From assembly GCA_028719205.1 (NCBI GenBank), contig JAQUKH010000001.1, positions 62,001 to 126,000 on the forward strand: 64,000 bases of DNA, written 5' to 3'. A program made the translations under genes and the position numbers. This stretch comes from a bacterium (GTDB lineage: Bacteria > JACRDZ01 > JAQUKH01). This document shows, in pieces, positions 46,291 to 56,111 of the stretch; the first letter of the stretch is position 1; every line of letters begins with the position of its first letter. The notes beneath the pieces are model-generated. The model did not search any database. It had not been told where the DNA came from and worked only from the letters and a program-made list of their open reading frames with translations.

Positions 46291-47390
46291 TTTAATATTT
46301 TTTTTATTCTTTCCTTCAGGATCTCTTCTCCGGAAATTATCTTTAATTTTATTGAGAGAAATAGAATATCATCTTCAAATTTTATATTATAAAGCCTGAT
46401 GCTGTCCTTTTCAGTCGTTATAATAATATCAGAATTCAATGATACTTTTCGTTTAATGATATCGTTTATATCTTTTTCACTGAAAGAATAATGGTCAGGA
46501 TAAATTAAATGATCTAAAAGTAAAACATTAATATTTTTCAGCGTTCTCGCAAAACTATCGGGATTTCCAATACCGGAAAAAGCTATACATTTATTTTTTG
46601 AAACATATTCAATCGAATATTCGTTTTTTGTTTTTAAACTGATAAATTTATCAGCCAGAAAGATTCCTTCAATAATAACCGCGTGATCAACTATTGATTT
46701 TATTATATCAATAATTTTATTTTTTTCCGTAAAAGATATCAGATCCACTTTGGTAATAAGAAAAATATCCGCCCTTTTTAGGCTATCGATCTTTTCCCTT
46801 AAAATACCGGCGGGAAACACCTTATAATTACCAAAAGGATTCAACGCGTCAATTACCGCGATATTTAAATCTCTTTTGAGTGAAATATGCTGGAACCCGT
46901 CATCTAAAAGAATAACATCAGTATCAAATTTATCATATAACAAAGAACCTGATTTTGCCCTGTTTGATCCGATAATTACAGGAATCCTCCCGTTAATATT
47001 ATTTTTTATGAGCAGTGGTTCATCTCCGGTAATATTATAATCCGTAATATCGTTTTTATTTAACAGAACTATGGTATTATTTTTATTTTCTCTGCCATAA
47101 CCTCTGGTCAAGATCCCGGTTTTATATCTTTCCTTGTATAAATATTCCGCCAGCCAGATAATAAACGGCGTTTTACCTGTTCCACCTAATGTTACGTTCC
47201 CCACGCTTATTACCGGTACATACAGCTTATTTGTTTTAAATAATCCTATTGAATAAAAAATATTTCTTATTTTAAAAGAAAAAATATATATTACTGATAA
47301 TATAAATAAAATACCCCTAATAAAAAAGGAGATAAGACCTCTCCTTTTCCCTGAAATAATATCAAAATAATAGCTTATTACTCTGTTCAT
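46287..47390 (-). CDS. lpxK: Tetraacyldisaccharide 4'-kinase
   Basis: 367 residues. LpxK phosphorylates the 4' position of the lipid A disaccharide at the inner membrane. An N-terminal membrane helix (about 20-42) precedes the P-loop region VISVGNVTLGGTGKTPFI; later motifs are YGRE, DVILLDDGFQHISLKRDL and the Asp-rich switch. First gene of the operon that runs to tRNA-Val. The promoter found upstream leaves a leader of only about 5 nt before the ATG. Confidence 0.96.
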   Translation of the reverse strand: MNRVISYYFDIISGKRRGLISFFIRGILFILSVIYIFSFKIRNIFYSIGLFKTNKLYVPVISVGNVTLGGTGKTPFIIWLAEYLYKERYKTGILTRGYGRENKNNTIVLLNKNDITDYNITGDEPLLIKNNINGRIPVIIGSNRAKSGSLLYDKFDTDVILLDDGFQHISLKRDLNIAVIDALNPFGNYKVFPAGILREKIDSLKRADIFLITKVDLISFTEKNKIIDIIKSIVDHAVIIEGIFLADKFISLKTKNEYSIEYVSKNKCIAFSGIGNPDSFARTLKNINVLLLDHLIYPDHYSFSEKDINDIIKRKVSLNSDIIITTEKDSIRLYNIKFEDDILFLSIKLKIISGEEILKERIKKILK

Positions 47391-47401
47391 TAATGTTATG
47401 T

Positions 47402-47430
47402 AATATAACTTAATTATTAATTTATGTCAA
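47402..47430 (-). promoter_or_regulatory. Sigma-70-type promoter of the lpxK operon
   Basis: Minus strand TTGACA (47430-47425), 17 nt, TATATT (47407-47402). The -35 box is a consensus match. The start site would be near 47395, almost at the lpxK ATG (47390), implying a near-leaderless message. Confidence 0.75.
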
Positions 47431-47495
47431 GAGTCAGAAAAAATATGTTAAAATACCGTTAATTATCAGTATTAAAACATCCGATAAAAAATTTT

Positions 47496-48446
47496 ATGGC
47501 AAATATAAATCAAACAAAAATCCTTGTAGTTGATGATGATCCGGATATAAGGGAGGCTATCAGGCTTACCCTGGATTCCGTGGCTTATAATATTGTGGAA
47601 GCCGAAAATGGAACTAAGGCGATAGAACAGGTAATCGCGGAAGATCCTGACCTTATTATTTTAGATCTTATGATGCCCGGAATAAGCGGTTTAGAAGTCT
47701 GTAAAAGATTGAAAGAAAGCGCTCTTACGTCACATTTGCCCATATTAATGCTTACAGCCAAAAATCAGATAGATGATAAGATAAAAGGTTTAGCTATCGG
47801 CGCGGACGAATATTTATCAAAACCGTTTGAGCCCCTGGAATTAGAGGCAAGAGTTAAAGCCCTGATACGTCAGGTAAGAAGAGATCTATACGCGAATCCG
47901 ATGACTAAACTGCCGGGGAATGTTGCCATTGAAAGAGAGCTTCAAACCCTGATCGAGGTTAAAAAACAATTCGCGTTTGCCTACGTGGATATAGATAATT
48001 TTAAAGCTTTTAATGACACTTACGGATATGCCGCGGGAGACTCAGCGATAAAACTTACCGCGAGGGCTATTATAGATAATGTAAAAAGTTTTGGAAATGC
48101 TGATGATTTTGTCGGGCATATCGGCGGAGATGATTTTGTTTTTATTACTTCAGTTGACAAGGTTGAGAACATATGCCAGAAATTAATTCAAACGTTTGAC
48201 GGATTGGCACCTTTACAATATAACGCTGAAGACAGAAAAAACGGTTTTATTATTACTAAGGACCGCCAGGGGAATACGAGGCAATTCCCGTTCATCACGA
48301 TCTCTATCGCTATTATTACAAACGAAAATAATGATATTACCCATCATGTTCAGGTTAGTGAACGTGCCGCTGAACTGAAAAAATATTTAAAATCCCTTCA
48401 GGGCAGTAATTATCTTAAAGAACGCCGCAAAGATAAAAAGGAATAA
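47496..48446 (+). CDS. Response regulator with GGDDF (diguanylate-cyclase-like) output domain
   Basis: 316 residues. Receiver domain 1-125: acidic pocket VDDDPD, phosphate acceptor in IILDLMMPG (about D57), Thr in LTAKN and KPFEP. The second domain (about 140-300) is a GGDEF fold: AYVDIDNFKAFNDTYGYAAGD and HIGGDDFVFI. The signature reads GGDDF rather than GGDEF; most active enzymes have GG(D/E)EF, so activity is uncertain. First of three plus-strand genes, 4 bp before the hybrid kinase gene. Confidence 0.93.
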   Translation: MANINQTKILVVDDDPDIREAIRLTLDSVAYNIVEAENGTKAIEQVIAEDPDLIILDLMMPGISGLEVCKRLKESALTSHLPILMLTAKNQIDDKIKGLAIGADEYLSKPFEPLELEARVKALIRQVRRDLYANPMTKLPGNVAIERELQTLIEVKKQFAFAYVDIDNFKAFNDTYGYAAGDSAIKLTARAIIDNVKSFGNADDFVGHIGGDDFVFITSVDKVENICQKLIQTFDGLAPLQYNAEDRKNGFIITKDRQGNTRQFPFITISIAIITNENNDITHHVQVSERAAELKKYLKSLQGSNYLKERRKDKKE

Positions 48447-48450
48447 CTGA

Positions 48451-50109
48451 GTGAAACTTAATATTGTCCAAAAATTGACTGTCGGCTTTTTAGCGGTTGT
48501 GTTCATTACAAGTATTGTCGGAAGTATCGCGTATTTCAGCCTTTCTGTGGTTAGCGACCGCCTTGCGATTAATTCTAAAGAAGAAAAGATCTTATTAAAA
48601 GGAAATAATGATATAACGCCAAATATCCAGCAAAAAATCATTCTGCAATCTGAATCCGCGATCAAATTTGCCAATAATGCTAAAACTATTTTATTCTGGT
48701 TTATCATTTTAAGCCTTGTTGCCAGTGTCATTATTTCTTTTTATCTTGCCAATAAACTGACTGACCCGATCATTATCTTAACCAAAAAAGCTTTTGAAAT
48801 AGGTAAGGGTGAATATGGGAAAGAAATATTCATAGAATCTAAAGACGAAATCGGGGAATTGGCGAATACATTTAACATTATGTCTAAACTTGTAAAATTA
48901 AGAGAAGGAGAACTTCAATCCGCTAACCTTACGCTTCAAAAACAAAATAAGGAACTCGAAATTTTAAGTAACGCTAAAAGTGAATTTGTTTCCATGGTTT
49001 CTCATGAATTACGTACACCCCTTACCGCTATTAAGGCTCATATCTCACTCCTGAAAAGCGGGAAAATGGGCGTTTTAAATGATACCCAATTCCATAGCCT
49101 TGATGTAGCGGATAGAAAAACTGACTTTTTAAACAATCTTATAGGCGATCTTCTTGACCTGGCCAGAATTGAATCTAAAAAATACGGATTACGACAGCAA
49201 AATACAAATATAGTTGAGCTTGTAAACGTGACCCAGGTTACTTTAGAGCCCCTTTTCCAGAAAAAAAATATGAAATTCAGTATTAATTTAAACCCGGATA
49301 TTCCCCTCTTAAATATCGATCAGGATAAAATTATTCAGGTTTTAACCAATCTAATAGGAAATTCCATTAAATATACACAGGCAGGCGGGGAAATCAATCT
49401 TACCGCAAGGAAGATCAGCCAGGAATTTGTTGAAATAGCGGTTATTGATAATGGGATCGGTATCGCCGGCGATGATATCACTAAAGTATTCGATCAATTT
49501 TATAGAGTCAATACAAGTAAAGAATATCAGGGAACAGGCTTGGGATTATCAATTGTTAAAAGGATCATTGATCTTCACGGCGGGTCTATTTGGGTTGAAA
49601 GTCAATTAGGCAAAGGCAGTAAATTCTATTTTACTCTTCCGATAAGCAGGGAATTATCTTCAGCTCCAACAAAATCTAAAGACTTAGTATTACAGCTTCC
49701 TAAAGAAACAAAATCTGAAAATTTACCGCCTAAGACCGGTGATAAAAGAACAATAATGGTTGTTGATGATGACCAGGAATTGAGAGATATTACTAAAAGT
49801 ATCCTTGAATTCGAAAAAAAATGGGAGATCATAACCGCAAATAACGGACAAGAAGCTGTTGAAAAAGCGCTTAAGGAACAAATTGACCTTATACTTTTAG
49901 ATCTGCGTATGCCAAAACTGGACGGTTTTGGAGTTATTCAAACCTTAAAAAACAATCCAAAAACAAAAGATATTTCCATTATCATTTTATCCGCTTCAGG
50001 ACAAAAACAGGAAAAAGAACAGGGATTTAGCATGGGTATAGAGGATTATATCGCTAAACCTTATCAACCTGATTTTCTGCTTAATAAAGTAAAAGAATTG
50101 CTCCGTTAA
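48451..50109 (+). CDS. Hybrid sensor histidine kinase with C-terminal receiver
   Basis: 552 residues, GTG start with AAGG upstream. Two membrane helices (about 8-30 and 78-100) flank a short extracytoplasmic loop, followed by HAMP (about 100-150), HisKA with the phosphorylated His in [11 protein letters not shown] (H185), HATPase_c ([23 protein letters not shown]) and a receiver domain (about 430-552; [24 protein letters not shown]). Adjacent to the response regulator, so a phosphorelay is likely. Confidence 0.96.
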   Translation: MKLNIVQKLTVGFLAVVFITSIVGSIAYFSLSVVSDRLAINSKEEKILLKGNNDITPNIQQKIILQSESAIKFANNAKTILFWFIILSLVASVIISFYLANKLTDPIIILTKKAFEIGKGEYGKEIFIESKDEIGELANTFNIMSKLVKLREGELQSANLTLQKQNKELEILSNAKSEFVSMVSHELRTPLTAIKAHISLLKSGKMGVLNDTQFHSLDVADRKTDFLNNLIGDLLDLARIESKKYGLRQQNTNIVELVNVTQVTLEPLFQKKNMKFSINLNPDIPLLNIDQDKIIQVLTNLIGNSIKYTQAGGEINLTARKISQEFVEIAVIDNGIGIAGDDITKVFDQFYRVNTSKEYQGTGLGLSIVKRIIDLHGGSIWVESQLGKGSKFYFTLPISRELSSAPTKSKDLVLQLPKETKSENLPPKTGDKRTIMVVDDDQELRDITKSILEFEKKWEIITANNGQEAVEKALKEQIDLILLDLRMPKLDGFGVIQTLKNNPKTKDISIIILSASGQKQEKEQGFSMGIEDYIAKPYQPDFLLNKVKELLR

Positions 50110-50136
50110 TAGCATTCTTATGATATAATCATTCCC

Positions 50137-51027
50137 ATGAAAAATATGAATCAAATTGAGCAATTTTATAATTTCAGCAGCCAGGATAGCCAAAATTTAC
50201 AGCGGCTTATCCCGATTATGGAACAGTACAAAGATCAACTTACTGAAGTTTATTATAATTCACTGCTGAGATCTGAGGATACCGCTAAATTTCTGCCTAA
50301 TGAAGAGTCAATTAATAAACAGAAAAAAACTCTTGCCGTATGGTTTATGGCCCTGTTTAACGGGATTTATGACAATCGTTATTTGCAAAACATCCAGCAG
50401 ATAGGCTCTGAACACGTTAAAATTGGAATGGAATCTCATTTTATAAACTCATCGGTTTATATGGTACGTGAGTTTGTGAATGATATTATAAATAAACATT
50501 TTATAGATCCCGAAGAACGTTATGAATTATCTAAATCTTTCGGGAAAATATTAGATATTAATTTAGATATCATGTCCTCTTCCTATCATCAGGAAGAACT
50601 TAAAAAGGCATTTCTTTCCTACAGGTTAGAACACAGCCTGATTCGCCTTGCTGAGCGTTTCAGCTATGGATTAAATCTCTTTTTAGTAATCGCCCTTATG
50701 GGACTTTCCTTTGGAATAATGGGAATATTTACTCTGGATATATGGAAATTAGTCACCGAAACTCAACATGGCATAATCAATGTATTAGGTACTCTTCTGA
50801 TGTTGTGGGTAATGATCGAACTTATGAATACGGAGATAAAACATCTTAAAAAAGGTAAATTTTCAATTACTATTTTTGTGGAAGTAGCGCTAGTCGCTTT
50901 TATCCGTGACGCTCTTGTATCTTCCCTGGAACACGGTGAGATCTTGAAACAAGTCTTCCTGGTATCTACTATACTTGTATTGGGAATCGTATATTGGCTT
51001 ATCTCAAAAGCTGACGAAAAAAAATAA
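50137..51027 (+). CDS. Protoglobin-domain sensor fused to PsiE-type membrane domain
   Basis: 296 residues. Residues about 1-165 fit the globin-coupled-sensor/protoglobin fold: FYNFSSQDSQNLQRLIPIME, an all-helical pattern, and the proximal His in QIGSEHVKIGM (H93), so haem and oxygen binding are plausible. Residues about 175-292 contain four membrane helices with the PsiE-like pattern (LNLFLVIALMGLSFGIMG, LGTLLMLWVMIELM, FVEVALVAFIRDALV, STILVLGIVYWL). PsiE is a phosphate-starvation-inducible membrane protein of unknown mechanism. It follows the kinase gene and ends 2 bp from the convergent glycosyltransferase gene. Confidence 0.85.
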   Translation: MKNMNQIEQFYNFSSQDSQNLQRLIPIMEQYKDQLTEVYYNSLLRSEDTAKFLPNEESINKQKKTLAVWFMALFNGIYDNRYLQNIQQIGSEHVKIGMESHFINSSVYMVREFVNDIINKHFIDPEERYELSKSFGKILDINLDIMSSSYHQEELKKAFLSYRLEHSLIRLAERFSYGLNLFLVIALMGLSFGIMGIFTLDIWKLVTETQHGIINVLGTLLMLWVMIELMNTEIKHLKKGKFSITIFVEVALVAFIRDALVSSLEHGEILKQVFLVSTILVLGIVYWLISKADEKK

Positions 51028-51029
51028 TA

Positions 51030-52067
51030 TTAATTATTTTTATTTATCATTTTATAAACAGCTGTTTCAACTTCATCAACTGTTATCAGATCCATACATT
51101 TCATATCCGGACAATCTTCTTTTTTCGCGCAACCAACACAAGGAACATCTTTATAAATAGCCAAATGCATATCATTTGCCGGAGGATTCCAGCAAGGCAC
51201 CTCACTGGGTTCACATAAACCTATCGTCGGTGTTCCAACAGCCACAGCCAAATGCATGCTCCCGTTAAAATTTGTAACTAAAACCCGGCACTTTTTCAAG
51301 ATTCCGGCAGTTTCTTTGACCGTAGTTTCAAAGGAAACAAGCGGTTTTTGCTTCATTAAGCTTATAATCAGGTCAATATATTCTTTTTCTCCGGGCCCCC
51401 AGATAAAAATGACTTTATAACCCGAATTAATTAATCTGTCGCCAAGCTCAGCGAATCGTTCAGGGAACCACCTTCTTGATTTTCTTCTGCTGGTTGGGCT
51501 AAAACCTACAAGTTTTGTAAAATCGTCTATGTTATTGGTTAAGAAATATTCCTGAATTTTATCTGTTACTTCAGGAGGAATAAACAAATCAAGTTTTTCA
51601 CTTTCAGGGGATACCCCTATTTTTCTTAAAAGATCAAATTTTACCTGGACCACATAACGGTTGTTCGCGTTAACCGGAACTCTGATATTATATAAATATT
51701 TTCTGACCCTGTAATTAAATCCTAACCGGTACCTCGCGCCTGTAATGAAACTGATCAAACTACTTCTGGGGTTTCCATAAAAATCAATCACCAGATCGTA
51801 TTTTTTCCCATGTATCATTTTTAAAAACTTTATATATTTATTAAAATTATTTTTTTCTTCCTGCTTGAGTAAAACAATATCATCCAAATAAGGATTACCG
51901 CATAAAACATCATAAAAAGGTTCTTCAGTTAAAAAAGTGATCTCTGAATCCGGATATCGCTCTCTAATTTCCCGTATTGATGGAGTACATAATAAAATAT
52001 CACCTATTCTCCTTAGATGTATAATAAGTATTTTTTTAATTTCAGAACTTATTAGTTGTTTTTCCAT
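51030..52067 (-). CDS. Family 9 glycosyltransferase (heptosyltransferase-type)
   Basis: 345 residues, two Rossmann-like halves (GT-B fold). Motifs: ILIIHLRRIGDILLCTPSIREIRERYP, VIDFYGNPRSSLISFITGARYR, KLVGFSPTSRRKSRRW, NFNGSMHLAVAVGTPTIGL. ADP-heptose:LPS transferases have this layout, with the C-terminal cysteine cluster CVGCAKKEDCPDMKCM typical of the WaaF-like branch. Last gene of the waaA operon, convergent with the protoglobin gene with a 2-bp gap. Confidence 0.92.
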   Translation of the reverse strand: MEKQLISSEIKKILIIHLRRIGDILLCTPSIREIRERYPDSEITFLTEEPFYDVLCGNPYLDDIVLLKQEEKNNFNKYIKFLKMIHGKKYDLVIDFYGNPRSSLISFITGARYRLGFNYRVRKYLYNIRVPVNANNRYVVQVKFDLLRKIGVSPESEKLDLFIPPEVTDKIQEYFLTNNIDDFTKLVGFSPTSRRKSRRWFPERFAELGDRLINSGYKVIFIWGPGEKEYIDLIISLMKQKPLVSFETTVKETAGILKKCRVLVTNFNGSMHLAVAVGTPTIGLCEPSEVPCWNPPANDMHLAIYKDVPCVGCAKKEDCPDMKCMDLITVDEVETAVYKMINKNN

Positions 52068-52074
52068 ATAATTA

Positions 52075-53595
52075 TCAGACTTTATTTTTAGATGATAAAT
52101 AATTTACTTTTTCAAAAATAATTTTCGCGACATCATCATTTATTTCATGATAATTTATTATTTCATCACAAAATTTTTTCATTATACCTGGTTTTTGGAA
52201 TTTTGGTCCCATTAAAACACCATATAACCGTAAATTGTATTTCTTTTTAGTTAAATTAAAATGCTGTAAGAATTCATTACTTAAGGTACAAATATCATCA
52301 GTAATAAATACGAGATCGGCATCATTGAATTCAGTCTTTTTCCTGAATGATATCGCAGTGTTTAACGGAGTTTCAAAATCAGTCCCGCCCCCCATAAATG
52401 TCACGGTAAATTCAAAAAGACCGTCTAAAAACCCGAGTTTTATATTTTCATTATCTTTTATTACTTCAACATCTTCATTATTAAAAACAAATGTTTGAAC
52501 TTTGCCTTTTCTCCCGAATAATATGCCGATAAAATTTCTTTTTTCAACTCTGGCTATTTCCAGCAGCCCGATAGCGATAGCTTTCGAATATATTTCATTC
52601 TTGCCGCACATAGACAAACTGGTATCGATACAAGCAATAATACTGCCTTTTCTTTTTTTTTCTGAAATTGGCTCTTTAAATTCATATTGCAATATTTTTT
52701 TATTGATCAATCTTTGATAAAAATCATATTGGAAGCTCGGATGAGACAAATTAGCCATTTCAACCGGATGCATCTTTAAAAGATCATCTCCCATAATTAC
52801 ATTATAAACTTCCTGCGATAATTCATAAATTTTTGAATAATGGGAAAATAAAGCCATCTGGCGCATCTGGCCGATTATTTTTGCCAGTTCCTGCAAACGC
52901 GGGCTATTTTTTATTTTATCAGCTAACTCAATTTTTTTATGATATGATAATCTTTCAATTGAATTTTCTTCCAGTTCCCAGCCGTTACAAATGCCAACTG
53001 CTTTATTAATTGTATTAATGTTTTTTAATATTTTATTTGTTTCTTTTGCCGCCATTTTTGAAACATTATTTTTTATAACTTTAACAGCTCTTTCCTTTCG
53101 TCCCTGTTTATTAAACAAATTTTTAATAAAGGAGACTAAATTAAAGAAAAATCCCGTCTTTTTTTCCTCCAATGACCTTTTGATTATTTCTTTATCCAGA
53201 TCCTTATTCAGTTTATTAAAACGCTTAAAATCATTTTTTTTCTTATTCAGCGATTTCAATAATTTGTCTACGAACATTTCTGTCGCCCATAGCGCGGCGG
53301 CTTTACTGAATTTTGTTTTTTCTCTAATACTTTCAAATGACGGATTGACGATCAAACCGTCCAAAATTGTTAAATTAATGAAATTTTTCGGGTCGATCTC
53401 ATCTATTGTCTTTACTTTAGGATTGGCCATATACAAACTGCAGTATATGTCACAAACTAAATTGGAAAATCCGGGCAGTATAAGTGATCCTTCTTTTTCT
53501 TTCTCTTTTATATACTTTGATATTTGCCTCAGCTGATAATATATTTTACGGATTTCCTGATTGCTGTTAATAACATAATATATTTCTTTTTTCAT
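52075..53595 (-). CDS. VWA-domain protein resembling ViaA/CoxE-type partners
   Basis: 506 residues, no signal peptide. The N-terminal 280 residues are helical and charged. The C-terminal VWA domain starts GSIIACIDTSLSMCGKNEI, a MIDAS DxSxS, and includes FMGGGTDFETPLNTAI and DADLVFITDD. The length and position of the VWA part are like E. coli ViaA, which works with the MoxR ATPase RavA. Its gene is next to a MoxR-type ATPase gene (14-bp gap), so it is most likely the partner. Its targets are unknown. Confidence 0.85.
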   Translation of the reverse strand: MKKEIYYVINSNQEIRKIYYQLRQISKYIKEKEKEGSLILPGFSNLVCDIYCSLYMANPKVKTIDEIDPKNFINLTILDGLIVNPSFESIREKTKFSKAAALWATEMFVDKLLKSLNKKKNDFKRFNKLNKDLDKEIIKRSLEEKKTGFFFNLVSFIKNLFNKQGRKERAVKVIKNNVSKMAAKETNKILKNINTINKAVGICNGWELEENSIERLSYHKKIELADKIKNSPRLQELAKIIGQMRQMALFSHYSKIYELSQEVYNVIMGDDLLKMHPVEMANLSHPSFQYDFYQRLINKKILQYEFKEPISEKKRKGSIIACIDTSLSMCGKNEIYSKAIAIGLLEIARVEKRNFIGILFGRKGKVQTFVFNNEDVEVIKDNENIKLGFLDGLFEFTVTFMGGGTDFETPLNTAISFRKKTEFNDADLVFITDDICTLSNEFLQHFNLTKKKYNLRLYGVLMGPKFQKPGIMKKFCDEIINYHEINDDVAKIIFEKVNYLSSKNKV

Positions 53596-53609
53596 TAAAT
53601 CCGTTCTAT

Positions 53610-54872
53610 TTATTGTCCGGAATGTGTACTTTCACTCCAAAATTCGCGGTAAGCATTTGTAGAGAATTTAGATAATAAATTATTAGGCATTGTTTCCATT
53701 TTCTTTATATAATTTTCTATTATATTTTTCCCGGCGTTATTACTGCAATTTTTTAATAATTCTTTTGGCTCGATTAAAAGTTTATGGAGTTCATTTTCCG
53801 CTAATTTCAATTTCGCGTGTAATATTTCAAATTCTTTATAATCTTTGTCATGCCCTGTATTTTTATGCATATTAATTTCAATTGACCTGACGGTATCGTT
53901 ATAAATTTTACTCGCGAGTTTAAATATTTCCGCGACACGCATAACTTCCTTACTTCCGATCGATTTATAAATTATTTTCTGTATATTTTCCTTTTCCAGC
54001 GGATTTTTTGTCTGCCAGTATATATTTTCTAAAATACACAGATCTTCAGGCTCCACTTCTTCAAAATGGTGATTTAAATAAGCGTAGGCTTTTACTGCTT
54101 TAACAGATTCTTTATATCTTCTGTCTGACGGCTGGATATTATAATTTGTTTTCAGGTCAGACCGTATATTATTAATTATTTTATATATGATCGGAGGTAT
54201 ATTAATTTTTAACACTTCCTCCTGAAAACTGCTTAATTCATCCAGTGTGATCGTCGTTTGAGGCTTTAATACTTCATTTGAGATCATGGAAACAAACGGG
54301 GAATCATCATTATTATTTATTGACAGATAGTCCACTAAATATCTCAGAAGGAACCTGTCATTTAATCCCATTAATTCTTCCTGGTCTTTTCCCGGAAGCT
54401 CATTGCTCGCGCCGATCAAAGTAACAAGAGGAGAATCTATTTCTTCACCCGGATTAATTGTACATTTACGTTCATGTATTAACCTGAGTAAAGCGTTAAG
54501 TGTAACCGCGCTGCATTTAAATATTTCATCAAGAAAGGCTATATGGGCCTGAGGCAGTTTTTTTTCAGAGCGGTTAACAAACCTGATAAGTTTGCCTTTT
54601 TGATCCATCTCCTCTTCAACCATAACCTCGCTGACTAATAGATCTTTATCGGTTGTGAATTTTGTCAATAAATGAAAGAAATATTTAGTACCTGTAATAC
54701 TTTTGCATAAGGTTTCAATTAAATTTGTTTTAGCCGTCCCGGGCGGGCCAATAAGAAGAAGATGTTGTTTAGACAAAAGAGCTGTTAAGGCGCCATCAAC
54801 TACTTCACTGCGCTCTTTAAAATAGTCTTTTAATTCCGATCTGAGTTTTTGAAATCGTTCATATGTCAGCAT
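53610..54872 (-). CDS. MoxR-family AAA+ ATPase, RavA-like
   Basis: 420 residues. Walker A IGPPGTAKTNL (42-48), Walker B HIAFLDEIFKCS, sensor 1 GASNELPG, and an arginine-rich DRFLLRYL typical of MoxR/RavA ATPases. The last 150 residues are helical, as in RavA's non-AAA region. With the adjacent VWA protein it probably forms a chaperone-like pair acting in assembly of complexes. It is set among LPS glycosyltransferase genes (12-bp gap). Confidence 0.9.
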   Translation of the reverse strand: MLTYERFQKLRSELKDYFKERSEVVDGALTALLSKQHLLLIGPPGTAKTNLIETLCKSITGTKYFFHLLTKFTTDKDLLVSEVMVEEEMDQKGKLIRFVNRSEKKLPQAHIAFLDEIFKCSAVTLNALLRLIHERKCTINPGEEIDSPLVTLIGASNELPGKDQEELMGLNDRFLLRYLVDYLSINNNDDSPFVSMISNEVLKPQTTITLDELSSFQEEVLKINIPPIIYKIINNIRSDLKTNYNIQPSDRRYKESVKAVKAYAYLNHHFEEVEPEDLCILENIYWQTKNPLEKENIQKIIYKSIGSKEVMRVAEIFKLASKIYNDTVRSIEINMHKNTGHDKDYKEFEILHAKLKLAENELHKLLIEPKELLKNCSNNAGKNIIENYIKKMETMPNNLLSKFSTNAYREFWSESTHSGQ

Positions 54873-54884
54873 TTTTGAATCCTT

Positions 54885-55895
54885 TCAAACTTTTAGCATT
54901 CCGGATATTTTATCATAAACGGTATTAACTGTAATTTTCTCCATACAATTATAATACAAACACTTATTTTTGTGGCATTTATATTTTTCTTTGCAATTTA
55001 CTGCCGGGTCAATAACTACATGCCCTTTACCATATGGCCCCCATCGTTTTTTGCTTTGGACTAAAATAGGCGAAAATATAGATACAGTCCTCGTTTTAAC
55101 CGCCACTGCTAAATGAAGAATTCCGGTACTTGGGCAAAATAATATGTCAGCCTCAGATATAAATCCGGCTAAAAGAGAAAGATCTATGGTTTTATCTATC
55201 ACAAAAGGTGTTTCTTTCATTAATTTTACCAGATCCTTTATTATATTCTCTTCTCCCGGCCCGTAACTTAATAACACTTTTGCTTTCTTATCACATATTA
55301 ATTTATCCGCCAATTCAGCGTAATATCCCAACGGCCAATTTAAAGCCGAACCTTTCATCCCCGGATGTATAATAACAAACCGGTCGTTTGCAGAAATATT
55401 ATTTTTTATTTTCCAGTCTTTTACAAATCTTTTTGCGTCTTCCGGAATCACATAATAAGTTTCAGTATCTTCAGGTTTTATACCAAGGGGTTTCAACAAG
55501 TCCAGATTATAATCAGCTTCATGCTTTTCCACCCGTGAACGATGCTGGAATACCGGTTTATTTAAAAATATGGGTACAAACCATTTATTAGCAGGGCCGA
55601 TACGTAATGGTATATTTGATAAATATACTGTTTTACATACCTTGAATTCCGGGAATAGAACAAGAGCTAAATCGAATTTTCTTTTCTTCAATTCCAACAG
55701 CAGGTTATTATCCTCTATATAAAATATTTCTTTAAGAAATGGATTATTTTTAAGGACAACAGCAGCATACCTGCTTGTCAAAAATGAAATAGCGGCAGAA
55801 GGATATTGTTTCCGTAAAGCGCTAATAACAGGCGTTGATAATAAAACGTCACCGATACGATCGGTCCGGCATATTAATATATTTTTAAATTTCAT
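54885..55895 (-). CDS. Family 9 glycosyltransferase (heptosyltransferase-type)
   Basis: 336 residues from the ATG at 55895, with AGGA 5 nt upstream. The frame continues 63 codons upstream, but that part is read through an inverted-repeat element and lacks the family's normal N-terminus, so I reject it. Motifs: ILICRTDRIGDVLLSTPVISALRKQYP, PSAAISFLTSRYA, FVIIHPGMKGSALNW and FCPSTGILHLAVA. Substrate not predictable beyond an activated sugar, probably ADP-heptose. Confidence 0.9.
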   Translation of the reverse strand: MKFKNILICRTDRIGDVLLSTPVISALRKQYPSAAISFLTSRYAAVVLKNNPFLKEIFYIEDNNLLLELKKRKFDLALVLFPEFKVCKTVYLSNIPLRIGPANKWFVPIFLNKPVFQHRSRVEKHEADYNLDLLKPLGIKPEDTETYYVIPEDAKRFVKDWKIKNNISANDRFVIIHPGMKGSALNWPLGYYAELADKLICDKKAKVLLSYGPGEENIIKDLVKLMKETPFVIDKTIDLSLLAGFISEADILFCPSTGILHLAVAVKTRTVSIFSPILVQSKKRWGPYGKGHVVIDPAVNCKEKYKCHKNKCLYYNCMEKITVNTVYDKISGMLKV

Positions 55896-55911
55896 ATTTA
55901 TCCTACGCTGC

Positions 55912-56108
55912 GAATTTTTAATTTCAGAATCTTTTTTTGCGTCTATAGAAACGCTTTTTGTAATAAATCTTGGCGAAATTTTGAAATTCCGATTTTCACG
56001 AACCCAGATTTGCTCCCCTATAGGATTGTGAAAATCGTTCAAAATGAGCCTTAGATTTATCAAAAACGTTTCGGGTTTAAGCAAAAATAGATTCTGAAAT
56101 GAAAAATT
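55912..56108. repeat. Approximately 197-bp inverted-repeat element (MITE-like)
   Basis: Arms of about 85 bp (55913-55998 and 56027-56108) match in inverse orientation, including ATTTCAGAATCTTTTTTTGC against GCAAAAATAGATTCTGAAAT, and GATTTTCAC against GTGAAAATC near the loop. The rest of the arms matches with scattered mismatches. It sits between two glycosyltransferase genes and contains no credible gene. A transcript would form a long hairpin. Confidence 0.75.
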
Positions 56109-56111
56109 TGC

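Noticed and set aside
55896-56084. 63-codon N-terminal extension of the family 9 glycosyltransferase
   Set aside because: It reads through an inverted-repeat element, has no family similarity, and a good start with AGGA exists at 55895.
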